A DNA stretch of 64,000 bases, from assembly GCA_963695805.1 (NCBI GenBank), contig CAVOHV010000015.1:361784-425783 (forward strand), written 5' to 3'. Origin of the DNA: DASUPK01 sp963695805. Its GTDB lineage: Bacteria; Actinomycetota; Thermoleophilia; Solirubrobacterales; 70-9. The position numbers were made by a program, and so were the translations under genes. A model generated the notes under the pieces. The model was not told the origin of the DNA and did no database searches. It worked only from the letters and a program-made list of their open reading frames with translations. Shown here one piece after another: positions 32,798-41,301 of the stretch (within the stretch, counting starts at the first letter, position 1; each line of letters begins with the position of its first letter).

Positions 32798-34081
32798 TCA
32801 GGAGATCACGGCCGTGTCGATCGCCATCGCGGAGAAGAGAAGCGCCAGGTAGAGCAGCGAGAAGTGAAACAGCCGCCCGGCGTGGGCGGGATTGGTCTTG
32901 TGAGCAAGGCTGAGCGCGAGCCCGATGAAGACCGCGTCCAGAGCCAGCGCCGTGCCCAGATACATGTCGCCGACCGAGTGCCAGAGGAATGGCAGCAGCG
33001 TCGTCCCGGCGAGGACGAGCGAGTAGCCGACTATCCGGCGTGACGTCTCACGATCGCCACGGACGACGGGCAGCATCGGGATGCGGGCGGCCGCATACTC
33101 CCGCTTGATCAGCAGGGCGAGCGACCAGAAGTGGGGTGGCGTCCAGAAGAAGATGATCAGGAAAAGGAAGATCGCCGGCAGGGTCAGATTTCCGGTTGCT
33201 GCGGCCCAGCCGACAAGCGGCGGCACGGCTCCGGCGGCGCCGCCGATGACGATGTTCTCGACGGTCCAGCGCTTCAGCCAGTGCGTGTACACGAGCACGT
33301 AGAACAGGCCCCCGATTAGTGCCAAGCTGGCCGCCAGCACGTTCACCAGGCTGCCCAGGAGGACGAAGGAGAAGGCCGAGAGCACGAGCCCGAACTCGAG
33401 CGCCCGCGAAGGGATCAGGCGCCCTGCGACGATCGGCCTGTCTGAGGTCCGCCCGCCCATCAGGGCATCGATGTCGCGGTCGAGGTAGTGATTGAGTGCG
33501 CTCGCCCCGCCGCAGGCGAGCGCCCCGCCCACGAGGACGACCGCGAGCGCCGGGAGGCCCGGAGTGCCGCCGGCCCCCACGAACATCCCGGCGGCGGCCG
33601 TGATCAGCAGGAGGACCATGATCCGCGGCTTGGTCAGGGCCAGGTAGTCCCGCCAGGCGCCCATGGGCACGCGAGCTCCGCGGAAGGACGCGGCGGCGCT
33701 GAGCAGCGCCGCCGCCAGGGCGAACGCCGCGAACAGAAGGTGCAAGACGACTGCCCACTGGGGCCGACCGGCGAGCGCCACGGCGGCGCCGAGCGCGCTC
33801 TCGGCTGCGAACAGGGCCAGCGCCGCGAACGAGATCCAAAGCAGTCGCCGATGCGTGGTGGCCGCGGCGATCACGACTGCGGTGAGCAGCGGCGCGGCCA
33901 GGATTGCGAGCAGATGGTGGGGGAGGCCCAGGTGCAGTGCGCCGCTCATGACCACCAGGGCCGTGACGCCGGCGGCCCCGAGGGCGGCCAGCCGCAGCCA
34001 AGCACCGGGCGCCGCCTGACCTCCATCCGATCGCCTGCCCCTGCGCTGGGGGCCACGGATCGGCCTAGGAGCATGAGCCAT
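32798..34081 (-). CDS. ctaB: Haem O synthase (protohaem IX farnesyltransferase) with N-terminal CtaA-half-like domain
   Basis: A 427-residue membrane protein. Residues about 145-425 are a complete UbiA-type farnesyltransferase that makes haem O: both Asp-rich motifs are visible (NHYLDRDIDALMGGRTSDRP and the YTHWLKRWTVENIVIGG loop), plus YLALTKPRIMVLLL. Residues 25-140 add four helices with His residues (LGLPHHLLAILAAP and AVVLHLLFAAFALA) that resemble one four-helix half of the haem A synthase CtaA. ATG at 34081 has AAGGAG six nt upstream, better than the alternative at 34096. It is convergent with the oxidase operon and supplies its haem pathway. Confidence 0.88.
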   Translation of the reverse strand: MAHAPRPIRGPQRRGRRSDGGQAAPGAWLRLAALGAAGVTALVVMSGALHLGLPHHLLAILAAPLLTAVVIAAATTHRRLLWISFAALALFAAESALGAAVALAGRPQWAVVLHLLFAAFALAAALLSAAASFRGARVPMGAWRDYLALTKPRIMVLLLITAAAGMFVGAGGTPGLPALAVVLVGGALACGGASALNHYLDRDIDALMGGRTSDRPIVAGRLIPSRALEFGLVLSAFSFVLLGSLVNVLAASLALIGGLFYVLVYTHWLKRWTVENIVIGGAAGAVPPLVGWAAATGNLTLPAIFLFLIIFFWTPPHFWSLALLIKREYAAARIPMLPVVRGDRETSRRIVGYSLVLAGTTLLPFLWHSVGDMYLGTALALDAVFIGLALSLAHKTNPAHAGRLFHFSLLYLALLFSAMAIDTAVIS

Positions 34082-34867
34082 GCCAGTCTCCTTCACTGAC
34101 GCCCGTCGTTGCCGAGCGACGACTCCGGGCAGAGTCTGGTCTCTTGATCCGCGACTGTCAAATCCTCAGGCGAGGAGCAACACGGCTCATGCACACTTGA
34201 CCGCCGATGCCTCGGCGAGGGCAACAAAAGGGCAACAGACGGGACGGGGTCCAGCCGAACCCAGGCGAACTCGAGTCTCGGTATAGAGCCGAATCCCGAG
34301 CCCAGACGAGCTCCACCGAACTCCCGCCGCGGTCTACGAAACCGAAGGGTCACAGGTTCGAATCCTGTCGGGCGCGCTAGCGAAGCCCCTGCTAGCTGTG
34401 GATTTCCCCGGAGCAGGGCTGTGTCAGCTCTTCGTGCCCAGCCCTTCTCCGGCCCTTGGTAGAGGGGCGAGAGCGGGCGAGGATCGCGCGGCGGCGACTC
34501 AGGGCAGAGATGAAGCGGGGAGCTTGGTAGGCCCGATCACCCTTCGGAACGAGTCTCCCAAGCCGAGTCACGTGGTTTGCGCTCACAGACGAGGTAGGCA
34601 TGGACCTCCACACGGTCCCGCCGCAATCCATAATCGGTATCTGAGCAGTTGGCCGAGTCCCAGGCGAAGCTGCCGCTCCTCGTTCCGGTCCGTAAGCGAG
34701 TTGACCGTGGTGCTCCTTCGCCACGCGTTCGCCGCATACGACGGATCCGCTTCGGGATTGGAGGAAGCCCACCCGTTTCGGGCTGGTTGCAGCGAACTCC
34801 GAGTTCGAAATCTCGGCGCCCCACGCGGATACTCGCTCGCATAGCCTGAAGGCGCTACCGTCGAGCA
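34082..34867. other. Gene-free stretch with repeat copy C
   Basis: 786 bp between ctaB and the acyltransferase gene. It holds repeat copy C (34219-34376). The ~490 bp to its right has overlapping frames in several directions but none with a ribosome binding site and a recognisable family. One frame near 34700 contains VVLLRHAFAAYDG, reminiscent of a histidine phosphatase start, but it soon runs out of similarity. Confidence 0.55.
34219..34376 (+). repeat. Repeat copy C: conserved arm plus tRNA-Arg 3' half (putative att scar)
   Basis: 34330-34376 is the tRNA-Arg 3' half with one inserted G (GAAGGGTCAC). The arm starts GGGCAACAAAAGGGCAAC and is practically identical to copy A over the ~100 bp both share, although 17 kb separates them. 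Confidence 0.75.
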
Positions 34868-36241
34868 GTGGCCACGCGCCAGGCACCGTCTGCGGTGTCG
34901 GAGCCGCTTAGTTACGACGACCTCGCCATCCTGCGGATGGAGTCCGAGACCGTCGCCGGCCACACCCTCAAGGTCGCGATCCTCAATCCGCCCCCCAATC
35001 AGCCCAGGCCAGATGTCCAGGCGCTTCGCGCGCGCATCGCCGCGAGGATCGAGCGGGCCCCGCGACTGCGGAGCAGGCTGCAGATGGGCTCCAAGCGCCG
35101 GGCGGCCTGGGTCGACGACCCGGGATTCGACGGGCGCGACCACGTGCGCGCCGTCCCAATCTCGGGGAGCCTCTCGGATGAGGACCTGCGGGGCATCTGC
35201 GCTCGCATGATGGAGGAGCGGCTCGATCGCTCGCATCCGCTGTGGACGATCGATCTGCTCGACCCGCTCGAGAACGGTGACATCGCCGTCGTGTGGAGGC
35301 TCCACCACAGCCTGGCTGACGGCGTGATGGCTATGCGGCTCGCCGAAGAGGTGCTCTGGGACTCGGGCGACGTCCCGTCGCGCGCAAACGCCGGCGGCGG
35401 GCAGTTGAACCCGCTCGCAGACCTCCGTGAGGCGCTCACGGCCCGACGGCCGGGACGTCTACCGGGGACGTTACGACGGGAGCTCAGCAGAACCCGCAAT
35501 TCCTCACCGTTCAACGGTGTCGTCGGCACCCGCCGCACCGTGATGTTCGCCTCTGTACCGCTCGGCGAGCTCAGGCGAGCGACGAAGGCGCTCGTCCCCG
35601 GAGCCACCGTCAACGACGTCCTGCTGGCGCTCGTAGGCGCCGGGCTGCGCAATTGGGCTGAATTCCGGGGCGCCGCGCTCGGGAGCTGGCGGGTGAAGGT
35701 CCCGGTCAGCCTCCATCACCATGCTGAACACCCCGAGACAGCCAACCGCTACTCCTTCTTCTGCGTGGGGCTGCCGCTCTCGGAGCCGGACCCGGTCGTG
35801 CGCTTGCGCCGCATTAATGAGGAGACGACCCTGCGCAAGGGGGCGGGTGACGCGCTTGTGCTCGACACCCTGTTGGGAGACCTCGCTCGCGTGGCGCCAC
35901 CGCTCAGGCACATGCTGGACCGGCTCACTGTGCACCCCCGCGCCTTTGCGCTCAACGTGTCGAACCTGATCGGACCGAGGAACAGGCCGTCGGTGCTGGG
36001 CGCGCCCGTGCGCGCCTTGTATTCGATCGCGGACGTCGATCAGCGGCATGGCCTGCGTGTAGCGGTCATCTCGATGGGCGACGAGCTTTACTTCGGCCTC
36101 TGCGCAGAGCCGGCGATCGTGGGCAAACTCGACCCGCTCGTCCAGGGAATCCTGGCGGAGGCTGCCTTGCTCACCGACTGCTCAGCCGCTGGCAGTCCCG
36201 ACTCTGCCAGGTCGCGATCCGGACCCGTGGGCCTTAGGTGA
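34868..36241 (+). CDS. Wax ester synthase / diacylglycerol acyltransferase (WS/DGAT)
   Basis: A 457-residue acyl-CoA-dependent acyltransferase that makes wax esters or triacylglycerol at the membrane. The N-terminal domain has the catalytic HHSLADG (HHxxxDG) near residue 148 in VVWRLHHSLADGVMAM. The C-terminal domain has TVNDVLLALVGAGLR and ALNVSNLIGPRNRP, close to the family's N-P-x-G-P region. GTG start at 34868. It begins after repeat copy C. Confidence 0.9.
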   Translation: MATRQAPSAVSEPLSYDDLAILRMESETVAGHTLKVAILNPPPNQPRPDVQALRARIAARIERAPRLRSRLQMGSKRRAAWVDDPGFDGRDHVRAVPISGSLSDEDLRGICARMMEERLDRSHPLWTIDLLDPLENGDIAVVWRLHHSLADGVMAMRLAEEVLWDSGDVPSRANAGGGQLNPLADLREALTARRPGRLPGTLRRELSRTRNSSPFNGVVGTRRTVMFASVPLGELRRATKALVPGATVNDVLLALVGAGLRNWAEFRGAALGSWRVKVPVSLHHHAEHPETANRYSFFCVGLPLSEPDPVVRLRRINEETTLRKGAGDALVLDTLLGDLARVAPPLRHMLDRLTVHPRAFALNVSNLIGPRNRPSVLGAPVRALYSIADVDQRHGLRVAVISMGDELYFGLCAEPAIVGKLDPLVQGILAEAALLTDCSAAGSPDSARSRSGPVGLR

Positions 36242-36415
36242 AGTGGGTGCCATGTCGCTGGCGGACTTCATCGGCCTTGTCAAGCCGCCGGGCGCCCTCG
36301 GCCGCTGCGCAGCGCGAGGATCTCGGTTGCAAAGGTGCTCGAAGCCAACGCGCTTGGCACCCGACTGGGATAGAACTGGGATGGTGAGCTCGATGCGCAA
36401 ACGCAGAGGAATCAC

Positions 36416-37627
36416 GTGCGGGCGGTGATCGCGGGCGGGGGAGTCGCCGGGCTTGAGGCGCTGATTGCCATTCGCGACCTGGCTGGAGACCGTGTCGAGC
36501 TGACCCTTGTTGCGCCTGAGCCGGACTTCGTCTACCGGCCGTTCGCCGTCGAGGAACCGTTCTATCACCAGCCGGCTGAGCGTCGGGTGCTGGAGCCCGT
36601 CGCGCGGGAGTTCGAAGCCAAGCTGATAGCACAGCCCCTGGCGGCAGTCGACGCCAATCGGCACGAGGCCCTGCTTGGCAACGGAAGCTCGCTTTTCTAC
36701 GACGCATTGATCGTCTGCGTCGGCGGCCGCACCAAGCCCCCGTACGACAGCGCCATCACCTTCACCGGCAAGGAGGAGCAGCTCGCAATCGACGAGTTGC
36801 TACGCGGCGACGGCGAGCCAACGCGACACGTCGCCTTCATTGTCCCGCCCGGAGTCACCTGGTCGTTGCCGGCCTACGAGCTCGCACTGATGACGCGCGG
36901 TCGCGCCGAGCGGCTCGGCCTGGCGGACGTCGCTCTGAGTCTCCACTCGCCGGAGGACTCGCCCCTTGCTGTCTTCGGGACCGCGCCCAGTGAGCACGTC
37001 GCCCGCCTGCTCGCCGCCCGCCGCATCGGATTCCACGGCGGCAACTACGTCACCGAGCGAGAGGGGACCCTGTACACCGCCCCGGCCGAGGATCCGCTCG
37101 ACGCGGACGTAGCTGTTGCGCTTCCGCTGATCGAGGGCCCCAGGGTCGAAGGCCTCCCGTCCGACGAGGCAGGCTTCATCCCAATCGACGAGCACGCACG
37201 CGTGATTGGCACGGACGGTGTCTACGCGGCTGGCGACGGGACGAACTTCCCGGTGAAGCAGGGTGGCATCGCGACCCAGCAGGCAGACGCCGCCGCCGAG
37301 CACCTCGCCGCGCGCGCCGGCGCGGACGTCGAGCCGCAGCCATTCCGTCCGGTGCTGCGCGGGAAGCTGCTCGTTGGCGAGGAGTCGATCAGCATGCGAC
37401 AGAGGCTTGGGAGCGAGGAGGGCGACGGAATCGTCTCGCTCGATTACCTGTGGTGGCCGCCGCACAAGATCAGCGGCCGCTACCTCGCTCCGTGGCTGGG
37501 CGGGGAGGATCCCCGGATCGAGTCCGTGCTCCCGCTGCGACCGCTGGACGTCGAGATCTCCCTATCGACGGAGTGGCATTCCGAGTCCGGCGCGCCTGGT
37601 CCCGAGACTCCGTCGGACGCCGGCTGA
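36416..37627 (+). CDS. NAD(P)H/quinone-type FAD oxidoreductase (NDH-2 / SQR-like)
   Basis: A 403-residue flavoprotein with an N-terminal FAD motif (VIAGGGVAGLEALIAIRDLAG), YDALIVCVGGRT, and the second FAD motif VIGTDGVYAAGDGTNFPVKQGG near residue 270. This layout matches type II NADH dehydrogenases and sulfide:quinone reductase relatives. I see no Cys pair diagnostic of SQR, so an NDH-2-like or unknown quinone-linked role is more likely. GTG start at 36416. The 174-bp leader contains GGGTGCCA/TGGCACCC complementary segments about 100 nt apart. Confidence 0.78.
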   Translation: MRAVIAGGGVAGLEALIAIRDLAGDRVELTLVAPEPDFVYRPFAVEEPFYHQPAERRVLEPVAREFEAKLIAQPLAAVDANRHEALLGNGSSLFYDALIVCVGGRTKPPYDSAITFTGKEEQLAIDELLRGDGEPTRHVAFIVPPGVTWSLPAYELALMTRGRAERLGLADVALSLHSPEDSPLAVFGTAPSEHVARLLAARRIGFHGGNYVTEREGTLYTAPAEDPLDADVAVALPLIEGPRVEGLPSDEAGFIPIDEHARVIGTDGVYAAGDGTNFPVKQGGIATQQADAAAEHLAARAGADVEPQPFRPVLRGKLLVGEESISMRQRLGSEEGDGIVSLDYLWWPPHKISGRYLAPWLGGEDPRIESVLPLRPLDVEISLSTEWHSESGAPGPETPSDAG

Positions 37628-38186
37628 CGCAGCCGCGGTCCGGAGCCGTCCGCGGCGCACGCTCGATGAGCTCGGCGCTCAGGTCGTCCAAGACGGCAGC
37701 GCGAGACAAGCCGCGGCGCAGAGGTACTCTTCGCCCAAAGCGGCTACGTCGGATCGCCTGGGAGCCGCGGTTCCTAGCGCTCCGAACCAAGGCCAGCTCC
37801 CACACGAGTTGGTCCTGTTCAAGACCAAGCAGTCCCCCAGCTCACTCCCCACCTTGAGCAACGGGGAGGTTGATGAGGAAGGGCTTGAGGCCAGTGGCGT
37901 GGAGAGCCCAGGTGAGATCGAGGACGTAGGCCCCGGCGAGACAAAGTCGGCGGCCTTAGAAGCTCACTCCGGGCAAGTACGGGATGATCTGCAACCTTCC
38001 CGGCCACTACAAGCATTCGGACCTGAGCCGACAGCGAGTGCGGAACTCCATTTGCAGACAGCCGGCAGAGACGCCACGCATCTGCTTAGGTACTTCGCAC
38101 GGCGTCAGGCAAATCGTGTGCGCACGAAGCTCCCGGTCAGGCCCACGCCGCGTCAGCGGTAGGCGAATCGAACCTAAGGAGTCTCC
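37628..38186. other. Gene-free stretch, nothing recognised
   Basis: 559 bp between the flavoprotein and the aldehyde dehydrogenase. The frames that cross it have no ribosome binding site, no recognised family and no clear structure. No repeat copy or tRNA piece is visible here. Confidence 0.5.
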
Positions 38187-39669
38187 ATGGCCTTGATGAG
38201 CAAAGCGCCCGACCGTGCACTTATCGGTGGTGACTGGGTTGAAGGGAGCGCCGGCACCTTCGAGGTCCGCTCGCCGCATTCACGCGAAGTGATCAACAAC
38301 GTCGCCCGATGCGATTCCTCTGACGTCGATCGGGCCGTCGCGGCGGCTCGGCGCGCGCAACCGGACTGGGCAGGGATGCCGCTGATCGACCGAGCCAAGA
38401 TTCTCCGCAGGATCACCGAGGTCTTCCGCGACAACGCCGAGTCGATCGCCCGGATGGTGTGCGCGGAGATCGGCAAGACGATCACCGACAGCCGTGAGGA
38501 GGTCTACGAGTACGCGGCCCCCTCTTATGACAAGGCCGCCGCCGAGGTCCTTCGCCATCGAGGCCTGTCGCTGCCCTCGACACAAGAGCAGACCAACAAC
38601 AAGCGGCTGGTGCTGGGACATCGCCCACTCGGCGTGATCGGATCGATCACTCCGTACAACTTCCCGACCGACATCGGCTCGATCGCGATGGCCCACATCA
38701 TCGCCGCGGGCAACACGGCGGTTTGGAAGCCGTCCGAGTTCGCGGCCACGAGCTGCGCAATGGTGGTCGAGCTCTTCGAGGAGGCCGGTCTGCCGCCCGG
38801 AGTGGTCAACCTGGTTCAGGGCTACGGCGACGTCGGCGCCGCGATCGTCGAGCACGAGGGCGTCGACGGGATTTTCTTCACCGGCTCCACCGCGACCGGT
38901 GAGCTGATCGCTCGCTCCGCGCCGCTCAAGCCTCATCTGCTCGAGCTCGGCGGCGACGGCCCATTCATCATCCTGGCCGACGCCGACGTCGACGCTGCAG
39001 TCGACGGAGCGATGAACGGCTGCTTCTACTACACCGGTCAGGTCTGCACCTCGGCCGAACGCCTGCTCGTCCACGAGGCGGTCTATGACGAGTTCGTGGA
39101 GAAGCTCACCGAGCGCGCACGGGCGCTCAGGATCGGCGACCCGGCCGAGGAGGAGACGGAGATGGGTCCGCTCTGCACCGAGGCCACCCTGGCGCGCGTG
39201 GTGGAGCACGTCGAGGACGCCCGCAGCAAGGGTGCCGAGATCGTGCAGTTCGGACCTGAGGAGGATCTCTACTACCCGGCCACGATTCTCACGAACGTGA
39301 CCCAGGAGATGCGGGTCATGCAGGATGAGACCTTCGGTCCGGTGGCGCCGATCGCCAAGAGTCTCCTCGGCGCAGGAGGCGGTCGAGATCGCAAATCGCA
39401 GTGAGCTCGGCTTGATCGCCTCGCTTTGGACGAGGGACCTCGCGACTGCTTGGCGGGTGGGCGAGGCGCTGCCGCACGGCTCGGTCAACATCAACGAGAC
39501 AAGCAACTACTGGGACCAGCTGGCGCCGTTCGGTGGAGCCGGAAAGAGCGGAGTCGGCCGTGAGCTCTCCGAATGGTTCCTCGAATCCTTCACTGAGCGA
39601 AAGCTGCTCGTCTTCGAGCTCGGCGATGCGGAGCTCAAGTACGACCGGCGAGCCGAGGGCGGCTGGTAG
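38187..39669 (+). pseudogene. NAD(P)-dependent aldehyde dehydrogenase, single frameshift
   Basis: An aldehyde dehydrogenase that oxidises an aldehyde to the acid. The first frame (38187-39404) holds the cofactor segment YNFPTDIGSIAMAHIIAAGNT, FTGSTATGELIA, the catalytic Glu in LLELGGDGP and the catalytic Cys in YYTGQVCTSAERLL. The C-terminal part continues in another frame from about 39360 (VSSAQEAVEIANRSELGLIAS, then YWDQLAPFGGAGKSGVGRE). One extra base at about 39360 (in GCCAAGAGTC) joins the two: 1483 bp is one more than 493 codons plus stop. All active-site residues are intact, so this may be an assembly error. AAGGAG precedes the ATG. Confidence 0.88.
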
Positions 39670-39750
39670 CTACCCCAATCAAGTCTCGTTCCAGACCTTG
39701 CGGTGCTCGTCGTAGGTCGGATCCCCGGAGCTTGATCAACTCGCTCCGCA

Positions 39751-40563
39751 TCACAGCGGGTGGCCCTCTGAGTCGCACAGCTGCGGGGCGTCCACCTGCT
39801 CTGATTCGACGATCACCAGCTGGCGCTCCATCTCGTCCGGCTTGATGCTTCCGCTGCGGTTCTCGTACGGATGGTCGAGGAACCACACCAGCAGCAGGCC
39901 CGACACGACAAGCGCCGCGATTGCGCCGATCAGGCTTCCCTGCACGACGAAGTTCTCGCGCCGGTCGGCGAAGAACAGCGCGAACCCGACCGTCACGATC
40001 GCCCCGAGGCCGAGGATGAACCAGGCCGGCGCCGGCAATGAGCGGTTGGCCTCGCTGAGCCGCGCGCGGCGGGCGTCGGTGCGCTTGTCCTCCTGCTGGA
40101 GCAGCTGCAGGAAGGCGGCCTCCTGGGCAGGCCCGGCCGGCCGGATGTCGCGGAGTCCGCTCTCCAGACGGTTCACCCAGCCCTGCACCACCGAGCTTCT
40201 GTCCCCGTGCTTCATCGCCGGCCACTCGTCATGAATCACCGCGCGGCCGTAACAGATCAGGGTGCCCTCGAGCGGATCACGCTCTGCCGGAGTGAAGAAC
40301 GCCGCCGTGCGCGAGAGCTGGACCACGGAGATCGCCTCCTCCTCGGCGCCGGTCTTCGCGTCGTTGAAGCTTCCAAAGGCCTCGAGGACCACGAACGCGA
40401 GCAGCACCGCGAAGGCCGTGCCGAGGAAGGTGAAGATCCCGGCTCCGCGCTCGACCTCAACGAAGAAGTGATCAACCCTCGACCGCCGTCTGACCAGGTA
40501 CATCAGCCCGACCGCGATGCCGGCGGCGGCCGCCACTATCAGGGCCATCAGCCACAGGTTCAC
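39751..40563 (-). CDS. DUF4239-family membrane protein
   Basis: A 270-residue integral membrane protein with two N-terminal helices (about 3-24 and 42-62) and two C-terminal helices (about 178-197 and 205-227), separated by a ~110-residue soluble segment rich in Arg and Gln. This topology and FVVLEAFGSFNDAKTGAEEEA fit the DUF4239 (bestrophin-like) family, whose function is unknown. It is convergent with the aldehyde dehydrogenase. Confidence 0.72.
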   Translation of the reverse strand: MNLWLMALIVAAAAGIAVGLMYLVRRRSRVDHFFVEVERGAGIFTFLGTAFAVLLAFVVLEAFGSFNDAKTGAEEEAISVVQLSRTAAFFTPAERDPLEGTLICYGRAVIHDEWPAMKHGDRSSVVQGWVNRLESGLRDIRPAGPAQEAAFLQLLQQEDKRTDARRARLSEANRSLPAPAWFILGLGAIVTVGFALFFADRRENFVVQGSLIGAIAALVVSGLLLVWFLDHPYENRSGSIKPDEMERQLVIVESEQVDAPQLCDSEGHPL

Positions 40564-40779
40564 TCAGCCATCTCCCCGTAACCCCTGGGCCATCCTACGC
40601 ACCTGCACCAGACTGCGCGTGTCCCGAGCCGTTTCCCCTCGCGGACTTGGCCCGCGGTGAGCCTTGACCTGATCCCCTTCCTCTTGCACCTCACGCACCG
40701 GATGGCGATGGGGCAAATACGATGGCCGCTCCGCCTTCACCTTGGAGGCACGAGGGGCACGCCGAAGGAGGTCACAATC

Positions 40780-41079
40780 ATGTACGTCACGGAGTTCACC
40801 CTGCGCGCCAAGCCCGGCCACTTCGAGCAGCTCGCGGAGATTCACTCCGAGTTCGCGGCCGACTTCCTCAGCGACCATCCCGCGCTCCAGACGGTGATGG
40901 TCGTCGGCGACGAGGGGAGCGGTGTGGTGCGTGGCATCGGGGTGTACAAGGACCGCGAGGCGGCGGACGAGGTCAACAGCGACCCCGAGTTCGCGTCGTA
41001 CAACGACCGGATCGAGCCGCTGCTGGCAAGCCCACCCGAGCGGGTCGAGCTACAGCTCTTGCACCACTACTCGCGTTAA
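40780..41079 (+). CDS. Small ferredoxin-like (dimeric alpha-beta barrel) monooxygenase-type protein
   Basis: A 99-residue protein of the ABM/antibiotic biosynthesis monooxygenase-like fold: YVTEFTLRAKPGHFEQLAEI, then VMVVGDEGSGVVRGIGVYKDREAADEV. ATG at 40780 is preceded by AAGGAGG at good spacing; longer in-frame starts upstream lack this. Function unknown; these small dimeric barrels bind small aromatic or haem-like ligands. Confidence 0.68.
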   Translation: MYVTEFTLRAKPGHFEQLAEIHSEFAADFLSDHPALQTVMVVGDEGSGVVRGIGVYKDREAADEVNSDPEFASYNDRIEPLLASPPERVELQLLHHYSR

Positions 41080-41171
41080 GCGCCCGTCAGGGTGGTCCCG
41101 ACGCCCGGGCCATCGGAAGGACGCGGTACGCGATTGCTCAAGGCGGCTGCTTCCACGCAAAGCGGCGGAGC

Positions 41172-41300
41172 GTGACTGCGGAACCGAAGGTCCTCGGCCA
41201 GCAGGGCAGTGACACCCTCATAGGAGGCGCGGCTAAGGACATCTGCAAAGGCGGCACGGGGAAGGACTCCGCCAAGTGCGAAGTCGAGAAGGCGATCTGA
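41172..41300 (+). pseudogene. Remnant of an RTX-like calcium-binding protein C-terminus
   Basis: A 42-codon frame from GTG at 41172. It reads like the tail of a secreted hemolysin-type calcium-binding protein: GSDTLIGGAAKDICKGGTGK, then DSAKCEVEKAI. Tails of this kind (GKD.CKGG.GKD.AKC) are common at the end of large secreted proteins in this group. No body of such a protein is upstream, so this looks like a leftover fragment; a tiny genuine gene cannot be excluded. Confidence 0.45.
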
Positions 41301-41301
41301 G

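Noticed and set aside
34398..34844. A plus-strand frame with VVLLRHAFAAYDG, like a histidine phosphatase start
   Set aside because: Only about 13 residues are suggestive; the frame has no ribosome binding site and ends without the rest of the fold.
37263..38162. A 299-codon plus-strand frame after the flavoprotein
   Set aside because: Its first part overlaps the flavoprotein in another frame and its remainder shows no family or start signal.
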